DNA of 64,000 bases from Ilex aquifolium. Its lineage: Eukaryota; Streptophyta; Magnoliopsida; Aquifoliales; Aquifoliaceae. The stretch lies in the NCBI GenBank assembly GCA_951799425.1, contig OX637396.1, positions 34,774,701 to 34,838,700 on the forward strand, in the 5' to 3' direction. This document shows positions 1 to 10,510 of the stretch, one piece after another. The notes below the pieces were generated by a model. It was not told where the DNA came from, made no database searches, and saw only the letters and a list, made by a program, of their open reading frames with translations. The translations under genes were made by a program, and so were the position numbers. The stretch's first letter is position 1; every line of letters starts with the position of its first letter.

Positions 1-551
1 AGAGATAAATTTATTTAATAAATCTCAAGAATTACAAGAATCAAAAAAACAGAAACTGTTTTAGCAAAAAAACAGTAACTGTTTTAACAGAAAACAGTAA
101 ACCTGTTAAAGAAAAAAACAGAAATTCTGTTACCAAATATCAGACAAGACAGTTTAAAATTCTTATACAGTAACTGTATTTCTGGTCCTCACAGGTCAGC
201 TCCAGTCCCTTTGTTCAGAACACAGGCAGACTGGACCTGTTGCAGAAGCATTCTGCTGATCACAGTTCAGCTCCTAGACCTCCCCCAGCACAGCATATCT
301 TCAACACTCTGCACAGCAGCAACCAGAGAAGGGGTACATATCAGCAACCTCCTTCACCAACCCCTCATTCATATCAGCAGTCACTAAAGAGGGAATAACA
401 GAAAAAAAATCCTCATCCATAGAATGAGGTTCAGATTTATAACGACTAGGCAGTCTACCCAATTAAACAATGAGAAACATATACATAGTTTCAATATACG
501 AGGAAAGGCAGAAACTGTTCCAAATTAAATATGAAAATTTTATGATATCAC
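1..551. other. A-rich stretch, no gene recognised
   Basis: No coding pattern or transposon end is recognised on either strand. Short runs of the form aacagaaactgtt and aacagtaactgtt recur in the first 180 bases. The stretch lies downstream of the last recognisable exon of the minus-strand H+-ATPase pseudogene, and the later exons expected for that gene are not seen here. Confidence 0.5.
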
Positions 552-1413
552 CTGTTGGAATGCCCAACAAATTTAGTGGAGTCAACTAGATATGCAGCTT
601 TTTTCTAAAAAAGAATTAATTCCAGTTGCTATTACTACAGCTTCAATCTCTCCATGTTTACAAGTTGAGCCAGAAAATAGCTACATGGCTCTGTTGCCAT
701 TGCCCATCTCTGAGTACCTACAAGACAAGATATAAAGTTAATTACTTATTGTAGATGCAAACATAGTAAAAATCTAGATTCCATGACTACAAAAGGGAGG
801 TTAGAGATTAATTACCACAAGTTAATGGCAAATTGCATGAGATAATAAAATCACGAAAATGCATTTTAAAGGAGTTAGTGAAAGACTGCATCTAGTAAAT
901 AGATAAAAGGGGTAAAAAGCAAAGCCTAATTGTACTTTGTAACAGTGAAACATTTGTTACTCAAAAACACCGCAAACCTTACTGCAATTTATAATTTGAA
1001 CAAAAAAAGGAAAAAAGATAACCAGTTAACTGACGAACCTTTGTTTTTGGAGCTAAATGTGCCATAAGGGCAGCTGCTGCATTCCCAGCATTATTTTCCT
1101 CCATAAAACTAATTGTTGAATTGATAAATAACAGGCCCACTATCCCTACAAAGTCCTCCCAGTCAGGACCCTGTCCCTGAAACATCACTCACAAAAAAAA
1201 GTTATGAATCTGATAATACACATAACAAAAAAGCAAAAGAGAAAAAAGAAAATTAAAATTAAACTTGGGATATGCTATAATATGAAAGAACATGCTAAGG
1301 TTGTTTAAACTCACTCCACCATTAGCAAGAGCAATTGTCATCACTGCTGCAGCTTCCATTACAACGGACAAGGGATTCCACATGAAACCAAGAAATTTAA
1401 GAATTTTGTTCTC
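552..1413 (-). pseudogene. Plasma-membrane H+-ATPase (P-type) gene fragment
   Basis: Three exon-like blocks with GT-AG borders read in order on the minus strand. Block 1315-1413 encodes the membrane segment with [10 protein letters not shown] and the [13 protein letters not shown] stretch. Block 1039-1176 encodes [13 protein letters not shown] followed by [24 protein letters not shown]. Block 552-717 begins VLRDGQW and then jumps to [15 protein letters not shown]. These are hallmark sequences of plant autoinhibited H+-ATPases, which pump protons out of the cell. In a normal gene about 50 residues, including the region ending in the TGES actuator motif, lie between LRDG and FSGST. They are missing here, and the last block also has a frameshift in an A-run. 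The first exon and the whole catalytic part with the DKTGT motif are absent. It is a broken, truncated gene copy. The family call is firm, the exact paralogue unknown. Confidence 0.85.
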
Positions 1414-1852
1414 CTACATGGGAAATATGTAATTTTTGATTGGACAATAAAGAAGTCAAGCATTACACACATACTCATATCAACCAAAAGCTGCACTTGA
1501 AATCGGGAAAATAAACACACACATACCAATAGCACTTAGCACAAGCTATCCAAAAAAATTCTCTGTATGCAGATGCTATTATCAACCAAATGCACACACA
1601 TTAAGCCTAAAAGTTACCAAAAATTGGAGAATTTGGTAGCTAATTTGGGACAAGATGAACCTTCAAGAAAAACAATCTGGTCCCAAATCACACAAGGTTA
1701 TCTAATGATTTTTACATTATGAAAGGATAAAATGGTAACTATTTAAAAAGAATGACTCTGGTACCAAAAAAAATATCGTATCAAAGAAGAAAATTTTTGA
1801 AAATCAAAAGACGATATAATAATTAGCTACTTGTACGTGCCTTTGAATATCT
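1414..1852. other. Intron-like or intergenic DNA, nothing recognised
   Basis: AT-rich sequence upstream, in minus-strand sense, of the first recognised H+-ATPase exon. The expected preceding exons of that gene could not be found. No repeats or element ends were seen. Confidence 0.4.
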
Positions 1853-2402
1853 TCGAATAGAATAATTTTATGGTTTATAGTAAAGGAAAGTGTACATATG
1901 AAGGAAAAATTGAACAAAAATTGAGTGTAATGACTAAGGAAAGATATTCAAACCGGTGAAAAAACCATCAATGTTTACCAAAAATCAGATCTATAACAAG
2001 CAAAGATATACCTTCACCGAGGAAGAGGAGAGGCGAGAGAGAGAAGCAGCCCTCAGAAGCTCCACTGGTCCAACGGTCGCAACACGACTGAGAGATCGAC
2101 AGAGGCAAAGTGAGTGAGAAGATATATTCGAATAGAATAATTTTATGGTTTATAGTAAAGGAAAGTATACATATGAAGGAAAAATTGAACAAAAATTTAG
2201 TGTAATGACTAAGGAAAGATATTCAAACCGGTGAAAAAACCATCAATGTTTACCAAAAATCATATCTATAACAAGCAAAAGTATACCTTCACCGACGAAG
2301 AGGAGAGGCGAGAGAGAGAAGCAGCCCTCAGAAGCTCCACTGGTCGAACGGTCGCAACACGACTGAGAGATCGAGAGAGGCGAAGTGAGTGAGAGAAGAT
2401 AG
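1853..2402. repeat. 275-bp tandem duplication
   Basis: Two near-identical direct copies, 1853-2127 and 2128-2402, both starting tcgaatagaataatttt. On the minus strand each copy holds a pyrimidine-rich block (CTCTCTCGCC-type) ending in GAAG followed by a GTATAT splice-donor-like sequence, as in a 5' untranslated exon. The few differences are single bases or a short indel, so the duplication is fairly recent. It may be a duplicated leader exon of the minus-strand gene whose body is now the H+-ATPase pseudogene; that link is inference. Confidence 0.85.
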
Positions 2403-2843
2403 AGTGAAGAGAGAGTGAAGAGATGCAGAAGGGAAGTCGAAGAAGCTTACCTGGTAGGTGGGATTGCAGCCGCCTGTGACTGGAGCTCAGCTTGGACGAA
2501 AGAGAAGGATCGGGTGTAGAGAAAGCTTGACCGGTGTGTAGCAAATACCTAAAACAGAGGGTAAACTCGTCTTTTTACAAAGCTAACCTGGTGGGTGGGA
2601 TTGTAACCCAGGGGGGGGTTGGGTTACAGTTAACCCATGTACATTGGATATATAACACTGTAGCACCCGGGTCAAGATTTGACCCGGAATTTATAACCTC
2701 CCTTATTTTTCACTTGCCAAACACTGCTTAAATGGGCCCCACTCACTGTTAAGCTATCCTTATTGGTGTTATCCTAGTTTAACCCATCAACCAAACGCAC
2801 CCGGAGAGATTTTGCTAAACCAAAGGCCAACACAACACTGGAA
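2403..2843. other. Spacer between divergent gene fragments
   Basis: Minus-strand CT-rich sequence continues to about 2530 and includes a donor-like CCAG|GTAAGC at about 2445-2454. The remainder, up to the plus-strand exon at 2844, has no recognised feature except a run of nine G at 2610-2620. It could be a bidirectional promoter region, but no clear TATA box stands out. Confidence 0.35.
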
Positions 2844-3206
2844 ATGGCCCGCTCTGCTACACCCTCCAGTCTATCTCTATCCTCGGTCCTTGCTCAAGAG
2901 TCCAACCGTTCTTCTCTGTTATTCAAGCCCACACCACTCTTCTTTACCTCCACCAAGACGTCCAACATTTTCTCTCTCTACCCATTGGTGTTACGGTGTA
3001 GAGGAAGAAAATCAATCAATTGGGTTGATGTTTCTTTGGCAAAATCGGGGTCTTGCCCAGATGTTGTGGCTGCTTTGGCTGCTGAAGCTGAGGTAGCAGA
3101 CGCTCTGGAAGACGAAGATGAGGTGATGGTGGAAGGTGGTGTTGCTTCAACTCCTCCAACGAAGCCCAAGAAAGGCAAAGCTGCACTGCCTCTGAAGAGG
3201 GATAGA
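2844..3206 (+). CDS. Partial plastid ribosomal protein L1-like first exon
   Basis: The reading frame starts MARSATPSSLSLSSVL and continues for 121 codons to a splice-donor-like GATAGA|GTATGT. The N-terminus is Ser/Thr-rich with few acidic residues, as in a chloroplast transit peptide. An acidic stretch (ADALEDEDEVMVEGG) follows, then KPKKGKAALPLKRDR. That last motif is what I know from the junction before the mature domain of plant plastid 50S ribosomal protein L1 (uL1c), where TRSKRFLEIQ normally follows in the next exon. No convincing second exon was found downstream; at most a decayed match lies near 3594-3620. The exon is therefore probably a truncated gene copy. If the RPL1 call is wrong, it is still a plausible plastid-targeted N-terminus. 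Confidence 0.55.
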
Positions 3207-4764
3207 GTATGTATTGAACTCATTTCTTGCATTTGTACATGTATTTGGTTATTTGACAGGTAGGTTTTGCTTGACTTCCGTGTTAATCTTAGATTTTATT
3301 TTCAGAATTTCAAAGTTGAAACCTTGTAGTTCTGCCATTCAATTGTCAATTCGTTACTTATTATTGTTGCTCTAGATTTATTTCAGTTATTTTTAGACAT
3401 ATCTAGTGATTGACAAGTAGTTTTGCTTTATTTTCATGAGCGATTGCTTTTGTTAGTGAAATTTAATGTCAAAACCCCTATCGTGTTGCCATTCAATTAG
3501 GACAGAGAACTTATATAATTTTATCCCTTGAATTGTAACTTATAAATACATTTAAGGTTTGCAGTATTCACTTGATTTTCTTCTTTATTCCCAACTAAGA
3601 GTTTTAGATTCAAAAACTATTTGGTATGACCATTGAAATGGCATTGACACAATGGACGTTAGCTCATATGCATTTGTTGTTCTTGCTCTTCAACCCAGTA
3701 CGATGGATGTTATTGAGGTACTTGTGGCCTTTGCTTGAATTTTTTTTCTTAATTATGATACTGAATTTGACCTATGGTGCTATCTTTGAAGTTTGTCGAG
3801 AGGCAGACTAAGTTTCGTGTCTTCTGGTTTTTGTATTCAACCCTCGAATAATGGGTATGTGCAGATTCAATCAACGGGCTTTGCTTATTTTCTTCTTAAA
3901 TTGTGAATTTTTTTTGAAAGAAAACAAAAAATCTTGTATTAAAATAGAAAAATATAGTACATTAAGAAAGATTGGATAAGAAATCCAATCATAATCAAGG
4001 GAGCACAAATTGAAAAGCAACAAACTCTAAGAAACCTGTAAATCACATGATGCTCTCCATCCCGCTACTATAGCAAAATGCTATAGTATTCACATGTTAG
4101 CAAATTGCTTTTAGTGAAGCATAGCCTAATTGTGCTTTTGCCTTTTAAACTGCAACGGTTCAAGGGTTGAAACATTTAATGGGATTTTCTTGATTTAGGC
4201 CACAGTTAGTAATCTATTATAAATATGCAAAATATTGGACTAGCAATTTGAGCATATTATTATAACAAACGTGGGTCATAAAATGCTAAACAAATGGACT
4301 AGTACAGACACCATGTGACATTATTTGCACAGGATAACTGTCCATATGGTTAACTCAGGGTTGTTAGTCCGATGCTTTACCACTTCCCAGGCATTTATTC
4401 ACACGGCCCATGCATTAGTTTTGAGTTTTGCTTTTAGTTTTAGCTTGGTTATTAGGTTTGTGCAACAATTAGTTTACCATTTCTACTGCTCTTATTCTTC
4501 AACAAATTACATGAACTATGCTCTAGGTTTGCACTTATTACACTCTGCTTGTGGTACGAAAATTTCCAATCGACCCCAATAAACTAATGGTCAAATGACA
4601 AAGTTGAGAGAAACTGTCCAATGACCGTTTTACCCTTTGAATGCCAAAAACTCAAAACACAAACTGTAAACCCAAAGTTCAAATGCAAACCACCGAGATC
4701 TCGGAACATAAAACCCAATCCAATAGGGATTGGCATGGAGCCCTATTGATGAGAGTAAATCAAG
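3207..4764. other. Intron-like and intergenic DNA, no gene recognised
   Basis: This T-rich stretch follows the donor site of the RPL1-like exon. Short open frames at 3626-3811 and 4325-4582 encode hydrophobic, low-complexity peptides with no family signature. Around 3905-3960 a T-run followed by aaaaaatcttgtattaaaa resembles the reverse complement of a plant LINE 3' end, but no target duplication was found. Confidence 0.35.
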
Positions 4765-5560
4765 GTGGTTGGAAAGGTCGTTTGAGGTAGAAGAGGTGAG
4801 GAATGTGGTAGAGATAAGGCTCTACGTCCGGATGGTTTTAGTTTAGCTTTTATCAAGATTGTTGGGATGTCGTCAAAGAGGATTTAATGAGAGTTTTCAA
4901 CAAGTTCTTTCAAAATGGAGTGGTGAATGCAATAACTAACTCGACTTTTATTTATTTACCCCCAAAGATGGATAAGTCTTTGCAATTGAAGGATTTTCGA
5001 CAATTAGTTTGGTGTCTAGCCTGTATAAGATCATTGCAAAAATTTTATCTATGAGATTAAGGAAGGTTCTTCGTGAGACTATTTCTGAATGTCAAGGGAC
5101 TTTTGTGCAAGGTAAACAAATTCTTGATGTTGCTTTGGTGGCTAATGAGGTAGTAGAAGATTATAGAGATAGAAGAAATGAAGGTTTTATTTTTAAGATT
5201 GATTTTGAGAAGGCCTATGACCATATGGATTGAGAATTTTTAGATTATGTCATGGAGTGAAAGGATTTGGTGGAAGATGGAGAGGGTGGATTTTAGGATG
5301 TTTGAATTTTATGAATTTCTCAATCATGATTAATGGGAAGCCTAAGGGTAATTTAAAGTAACTAGAGGTTTGAGACAGGGTGACCCATTATCACCATTTA
5401 TTTTTATTTTAGTTGCTGATGGATTAAGTAGATTAGTGAGAGGACAGAGGGCTGTAATCTTGTTGAAGGATTTCAAGTGGGAGGGGATAGGATAACAATA
5501 TCACATTTGCAGTTTGTTGATGATACAAAATTCTTTTGTGGGGGTGATGAGGAAAAAAAT
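4765..5560 (+). mobile_element. Degenerate LINE reverse-transcriptase fragment
   Basis: Pieces of a plant non-LTR retrotransposon RT are spread over three frames. First comes a FYQDCWDVVKEDLMRVFN-type segment with a finger-domain PPKMDKSLQLKDFR stretch. Then the open segment 5009-5233 carries SLYKIIAKILSMRLRKVL and ECQGTFVQGKQILD and ends in FKIDFEKAYDHMD. Next are RGLRQGDPLSPFIF-like and FVDDTKFF-like motifs near 5370-5530. The last corresponds to the catalytic box, usually YADD in plant LINEs, here FVDD. Several frameshifts and stops interrupt it, and both the endonuclease part and the 3' end are missing. It is a dead fragment on the plus strand; the LINE RT call is secure. Confidence 0.85.
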
Positions 5561-6513
5561 ATCTAGTTATGTAATTGGATATTCATTAAGTGGAAAAAAA
5601 TATTTTTTATTTTCTTGTAAATTTTTAATACTAAAGATTAAATTGGATTATATTTACATTCATATAATATTTATATTCGTTGTGTTGGGATCAAATGCAT
5701 TTATCAAATTTATAATTTATTGATACATCTTTACTATTGTTGTTTTTATTTTAAAAAAATTAAATTAAATACTAGTATGGTCAAAATAATTATAATAACA
5801 TTACCGGTATCGCTTTCACAATTCCTTTTCCCTTTGTTTAACGTGTTAAATGATGTATTTCTAGGATATAATACATGGATGATGATAGTTACATTTTCTT
5901 AGAAATTTTCATGATTTTTTCAAAAAATTTTGGGCTCTCTATCTAGCGATTTGAGCTTATCGGCCAATACCACACCACGCCACAACACCGTGACCGATGT
6001 GTATCAATACCCTCTGAGTCGATGATTGATACCGTGACCTTGAACCATGGAAGACACCCTATTTACAGATCTTCATCCTTTGCAGCATATGAAGCTGTGT
6101 ATGAGCCCCCCAACAGGATCTCTAAAACTAGGCCATTCCTTTCAAGAGCTACTTCAAGGATTCAATTTATCCAACCATCTGATTAAGATCAAAACTTGGT
6201 TTCATTTTCACTGAAACAACCTCTAAAAACCGAAACGAATTAGTAATTGAAGATCGAAAATTCTAATCTTTTGGAGTGTTTCCTGATAATTCTTGTATGG
6301 TGTTACAGTTTTTTTCCCTTTGCTTAGACTTGCTGGTTTAAGTTTTTTCAATTTCTATATTCATTTGATATTGAGGTTGAGTTAAGATGATTGGGTTTTG
6401 TACATGATCACAAAGTGTTCATAGTTTTGCTTCAATGAAAAAAAATTCATCGCATGGTTCAAGGTTGCTAAGTCCTATTACTTTAGCAAAAGGCTGATTC
6501 GGAACAATTAGTA
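5561..6513. other. AT-rich spacer, nothing recognised
   Basis: After the RT fragment the sequence is AT-rich to about 5940. A more mixed stretch follows (about 6050-6200) that looks exon-like in composition but shows no family motif. No transposon ends or repeats were recognised. Confidence 0.35.
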
Positions 6514-7000
6514 GCTACTGGCTGAGTGTTTTGCTTCTGGAACATTTTGTGATAGTTGTAGCTACATAAATCCTCAAGACAACATTGAGAATAAGCCTCC
6601 AAGGGAAGCTGTTGTTGAATGGTCCTTAGAGCATAATCCAAATGCATTCAGGCCAAAGATTGTTGGTAGTCCACACTACAAATGCATGAGAGTTTCATTA
6701 CAAGGCTTTTTGTCAAAAGGTTTGCTATTGGTTGCAGTTTTTTGACATTTTTGCTTTGTCTAATCTTTTTGTTCCTTTGCCAAATGGATGTTTGCTGGCA
6801 GCTAGAGATGTTAGGATTGCTGCTGGTAGTTTTTGGCCTAATTGCAATCAATATAGTTTCACGTAGATTCATTTAGTTTTATTTTGGGATTAATTCCGAA
6901 ATTTCTTAATTTGGTGTTGAGATTAACCCATCCATTACGAAATGGGGATTTTGAATTTTTTTGAGATTGTGGGTTATGAATTGGAGTATATTGATTTGGG
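6484..7000 (+). repeat. Duplicated CXC-fragment block, copy 1
   Basis: Bases 6484-6553 and 6722-7000 are closely similar, in the same orientation, to 12667-12733 and 12848-13140. The shared parts include the start of the CXC exon and a T-rich, intron-like stretch ending in tagattcatttagttttatt. The central 168 bases differ from the 114 bases in the other copy. One copy therefore has lost or replaced a segment. Confidence 0.8.
6514..6703 (+). pseudogene. CXC (tesmin/TSO1-like) domain fragment
   Basis: One frame reads ECFASGTFCDSC followed by NIENKPPREAVVEW and EHNPNAFRPKIVGSP. The plant CPP/TSO1 family, nuclear DNA-binding cysteine-rich proteins, carries nearly the same series: a YCECFAS-type CXC box, a connector with NNVEN, and the RNPNAFRPKI linker. 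Here the second half of the CXC box is degenerate (SYINPQ in place of a Cys pair). The second CXC repeat that should follow the linker is absent, and the frame soon ends. It is an isolated, broken piece of a transcription-factor gene. A related but shorter copy lies at 12692-12734. Confidence 0.7.
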
Positions 7001-7031
7001 TGACCAATGAAAGTAGGCATTTTTGTGTTTC

Positions 7032-7066
<35 letters not shown>

Positions 7067-8265
7067 CAGGTGGTGTGAGAGAAACATGAAGAAGGGGATG
7101 GAGGAGGAGGATGGAAGGGCATAAACATGGTCAGAAATTTGCAAGGATGCAGCTGGAGTAGCAGGTATATACCCTTCTCAACTTGTGGGGGTGTGTGTGT
7201 CTGCCTTTTTTTCTAGGGTAATTATCATTGACACCACCTCTAGATAGGCATATTTTTAATGAGATCCCAGATGTTTTTTGAATTTTTTTAGGTATTAAAA
7301 TTCGGGCTGATTAAAATTCGATTTGAGCTAATTAAATTTCATTTTTACGCATTAAAATTCGAGTCGATAAAAAATTATAATTTTTTAAAATTTAAGCCGA
7401 TTAAAATTTATTTTTAATCAACTCAAATAAAATTTTAATCAACTCGAATTGAATTTTAAATGGCCTGAATTTTGATACATAAAAAAATATAAATTTTAAT
7501 ACGTAAAAAACGAATTTTAGTTAGTTTGTATCGAATTTTAATGGACTTGAATTTTAATGCTTAAAAAAATATAAATTTTAATCGACTTGAATCGAATTTT
7601 AATCGGCACTGGCAAGCTCAGATTGAGCTCGAATCGGCTCGAATTTTAATATTTAAAAAAAATTAAACTTTATTTCCCTTGAATTGAATTTTAATCAACC
7701 CAAATTTTGATAGGTAAAAATAAATTTTGATTAGTTCGAATTTTAATATGTAAAAAACTAAATTTTATTACATGTCATTTTTTTAGATGGTATCACGTGT
7801 CTAATACGTGATCATTCCATCAGAAACTTAACGATCTGTTCATGTAGAGGTCAAAATGACACGAATTGAATATTTTAGAAATCAAATTGATAAAAAATGT
7901 ATACTTTAAGGGTCTCTCTCTCTCTCCGTGGCCACTATAGTAATGGAGCACTATTAAAGTGAACATCCACTTGGTCATTTTTTTTTTGTGATAAAGTAAA
8001 GGTAATCTTGTAATAATGCAATATTTGGGTCAAAAAGAGTTAACAGAATGGAGTGGAAAAGAAAAATAAAGGGAAAGCAAACTGCATTGAAAAAATAGGG
8101 GCTCACAAGCGTTCATAAATTGTGAGAAATACAAAGGAAAGCAACTGCTTTCGGTGCGGTGGGGAAGGGGGTTTGGAAATAGTTGTGCTTTCAAAGGAAA
8201 TTTTGCCAATTTCTCTAAACAATAACATAATTATTTTGCTCATATTTTTTTTTTTGCTGATAATA
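7001..8265. other. Gene-free stretch with simple and degenerate repeats
   Basis: It contains a GT microsatellite at about 7031-7065. A degenerate short tandem repeat at 7270-7770 is built from variants of AATTTTAATCGACTCGAA. A short CT run lies at about 7914-7926. The rest, to the Helitron start at 8266, has no recognised feature. Confidence 0.6.
7270..7770. repeat. Degenerate AATTTTAAT-CGA minisatellite
   Basis: About 500 bases consist of irregular repeats of a motif alternating aattttaat with tcgaattgaa or cgactcgaa, in both orientations. The unit length varies between roughly 20 and 40 bases. No coding potential was seen. Confidence 0.6.
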
Positions 8266-8697
8266 TCTATATAATAAAGTACAATACAATTTAAATTTCA
8301 AAAGATAAATAAAATAATTTTTGTTTTTCGCGGTTGAGATCTCTTTAAATTTTATTTTAAAATTAATTCGACGGTTAATATTAACACATCAATTTTAATA
8401 GAAAAAATAGGTCTCTCAAGGTGTGTTTGGAGTGACTTTTTAAAAGTACTTTTAGGACTTATTTCTCATAAGTACTTTAAAAAAAAAATAGTGTTTTGAA
8501 CTGTCGCACCACCACCTCTACTACCACCATCGATACCACCCCACCACAATCACCACTACCACCACCACTGCCACCACAATTACCCCCCCCCCCCCCACCC
8601 ACCACCACCACCATCCCCACTATTACCACCACCACTGTTGCTGCACTCTACCACCACCGCCACTGTCTCACCTTCACCGTCCCACCACCACCCCCAC
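8266..8697 (+). mobile_element. Helitron 5' end with CCA microsatellite, 3' end missing
   Basis: It begins A|TCTATATAATAAAG, continues with the same leader as the array copies at 24912-27542 (including ttcgcggttgagat and the ggtgtgtttggagtgac motif), and enters a CCA-rich microsatellite at about 8499. In the array copies the microsatellite is followed by a conserved 3' segment with a hairpin and CTAG. Here the sequence passes directly from the microsatellite into LRR-coding DNA at 8698. It is a truncated element, or the left edge of a rearranged or captured block. Confidence 0.8.
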
Positions 8698-10510
8698 GAT
8701 CTTAATGAGTTGGAATTCAAATGGAATCGTGACATTGAAGATTCTCAAAATGAAGGGCTACAAGTCAGTGTACTTGACATGCTATGTCCGCATAGAGGAT
8801 TAAAGAGTCTTAAAATTGAGTTATACAGGGGCATCACATTTCCTAGTTGGATTGGGGATCCATCATTCTCTAAAACAGTGTACATTAATCTCAAAGGTTG
8901 TACAAAATGCATCTATTTACCATCACTTGGCCAACTACCATTGCTCAAAGAACTATACATAAAAGACATGCATGCAGCAAAAAGCGTGGGTGCAGAGTTC
9001 TATTGCAGTGGTAGCACTTTGGAGATTCCATTTCCATCACTCGAGATTCTACTGTTTGTCAAGATGCTAGAATGGGAGGAATGATCTTTTTCCTATGATG
9101 TTGATTTTAGAGGACTTTTCCCCTGCCTTCGTGAGCTTACTATATGCAATTGTCCTAAACTAGTGAGTGTTCCACTCTTAAGACTTCTCTCTCTTCTCAA
9201 GTTAGAGATAGAAAATTGTGATGAGGTGGTGTTGAAAAGTTTTACGCAATTGCCGTCATTAAGCAGATTGAAAATTAAGAATATTTCGGGAATAACTCAT
9301 CTGCAAACGGAATTCATGAATTGGTTGGTGTCACTTGAAGATCTTGAACTTTGGAATTGTGCCGCGTTGGTAACTTTGTGGCAGAATGGGATTACACCAG
9401 AAAAACTTTCCCGTTGCAAACACCTAACGATCTGGCATTGTCCTCTACTTGTGCAACTGTTGGAAGAAGACCAAAGGCTACCTTGTAATCTTGAACGTTT
9501 GGAAGTAAGCTTCTGTGAAAATCTAGAGATTTTGCCTTTTGGCCCGGAAAGCCATACATCTCTCAAGAAGGTGGATATCTTTAAGTGCCCAAAGCTAGTC
9601 CTTCTTCCAGGGGCCGTCTCCCACCCATGCTTACACATCTTTCCGTTCAATATGCTGATTCTTTGGAGTCCATCCCTAAATCCATCGCTTGTCTTGAAGA
9701 TTTGGAGCTCTGAAATTGCTCGTCTCTGAGATCTTTGCCAACAGACACTCTTCTCTCCAAGCTTAAGTCAATTTCCATTTCGGGTTGCAGGAATTTGGAG
9801 TTGGTTAAAGAGACGGTCGAACAGAGCATTGTGTCAGGAAGCTTTGGGATCAGTAATTGGCCCAATTTGGAGAGGTTTGATGTACTCATGCAGGAGTTTG
9901 AATGTGGGTTGAGTTATCAAATCAACTACTTGATCTCAAGAAGTGGTTTGCTCACTCCCAACCTAGTAAAACTTCACATTGGGGGGTTTGAAAATCCATT
10001 TTCCTTTCCTAGCTAGAGCCAAAACCTCGTATTCCTTAAATCACTCAGAATAGTTAATTACAAAAGTATTGAGTCCTTTCCTAACCAGAATTTGCCCCCC
10101 AACCTAGAAACCCTACTTATCTCCAATAGCAGAGAACTTAAGCCTCTATCAGAGTGGGGCCTGCAAAGACTCTCCTATCTTCGGCGTTTCACCATGCAAC
10201 ATGTATATCCAGAGCTACTTTCCTTTCCGGATTCATGTTTCCTTCCTGCTACTCTAACATTCCTTAGCATTGATGGGTTCTCAAATCTCGAGTCTCTCTC
10301 TAAGGGGCTACAAAACTTGACCTCTCTCGAGACTCTGGATATCTGCAATTGCCCTACTCTTGGTTCCTTGCCGAACGAAAGGATACTTGTCACACTTTCA
10401 AGCCTGGTCATAAGAAGATGCCCATTTCTTGAAAAGCAGTGTTCCAAGGAGAAAGGAGTAGATTGGCCCAAGATTGCTCACATCCCATTCTGTCAGATTC
10501 TTTCTCACAG
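8698..10510 (+). pseudogene. Broken LRR region of a CC-NBS-LRR gene
   Basis: This stretch is collinear with the LRR part of the intact resistance gene starting at 48078, for example FKWN-IEDSQNEGLQVSV and SWIGDPSFSKTVYI. It has in-frame stops near 9082 and 10015 and frameshifts in the 9600-9730 region. It lacks everything upstream: coiled coil, NB-ARC and the first LRRs. The C-terminal block has a single GLQNLTSLE repeat where the intact gene has three. Its coding part ends at a CAG|GTTCC splice donor like that of the intact gene, and the matching 3' intron and flank follow. It is a paralogous, non-functional remnant. Confidence 0.9.

Noticed and set aside
3905..4060. LINE 3' end on the minus strand
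   Set aside because: The poly(T) and aatcttgtattaa words are suggestive, but there is no coding part and no target duplication.
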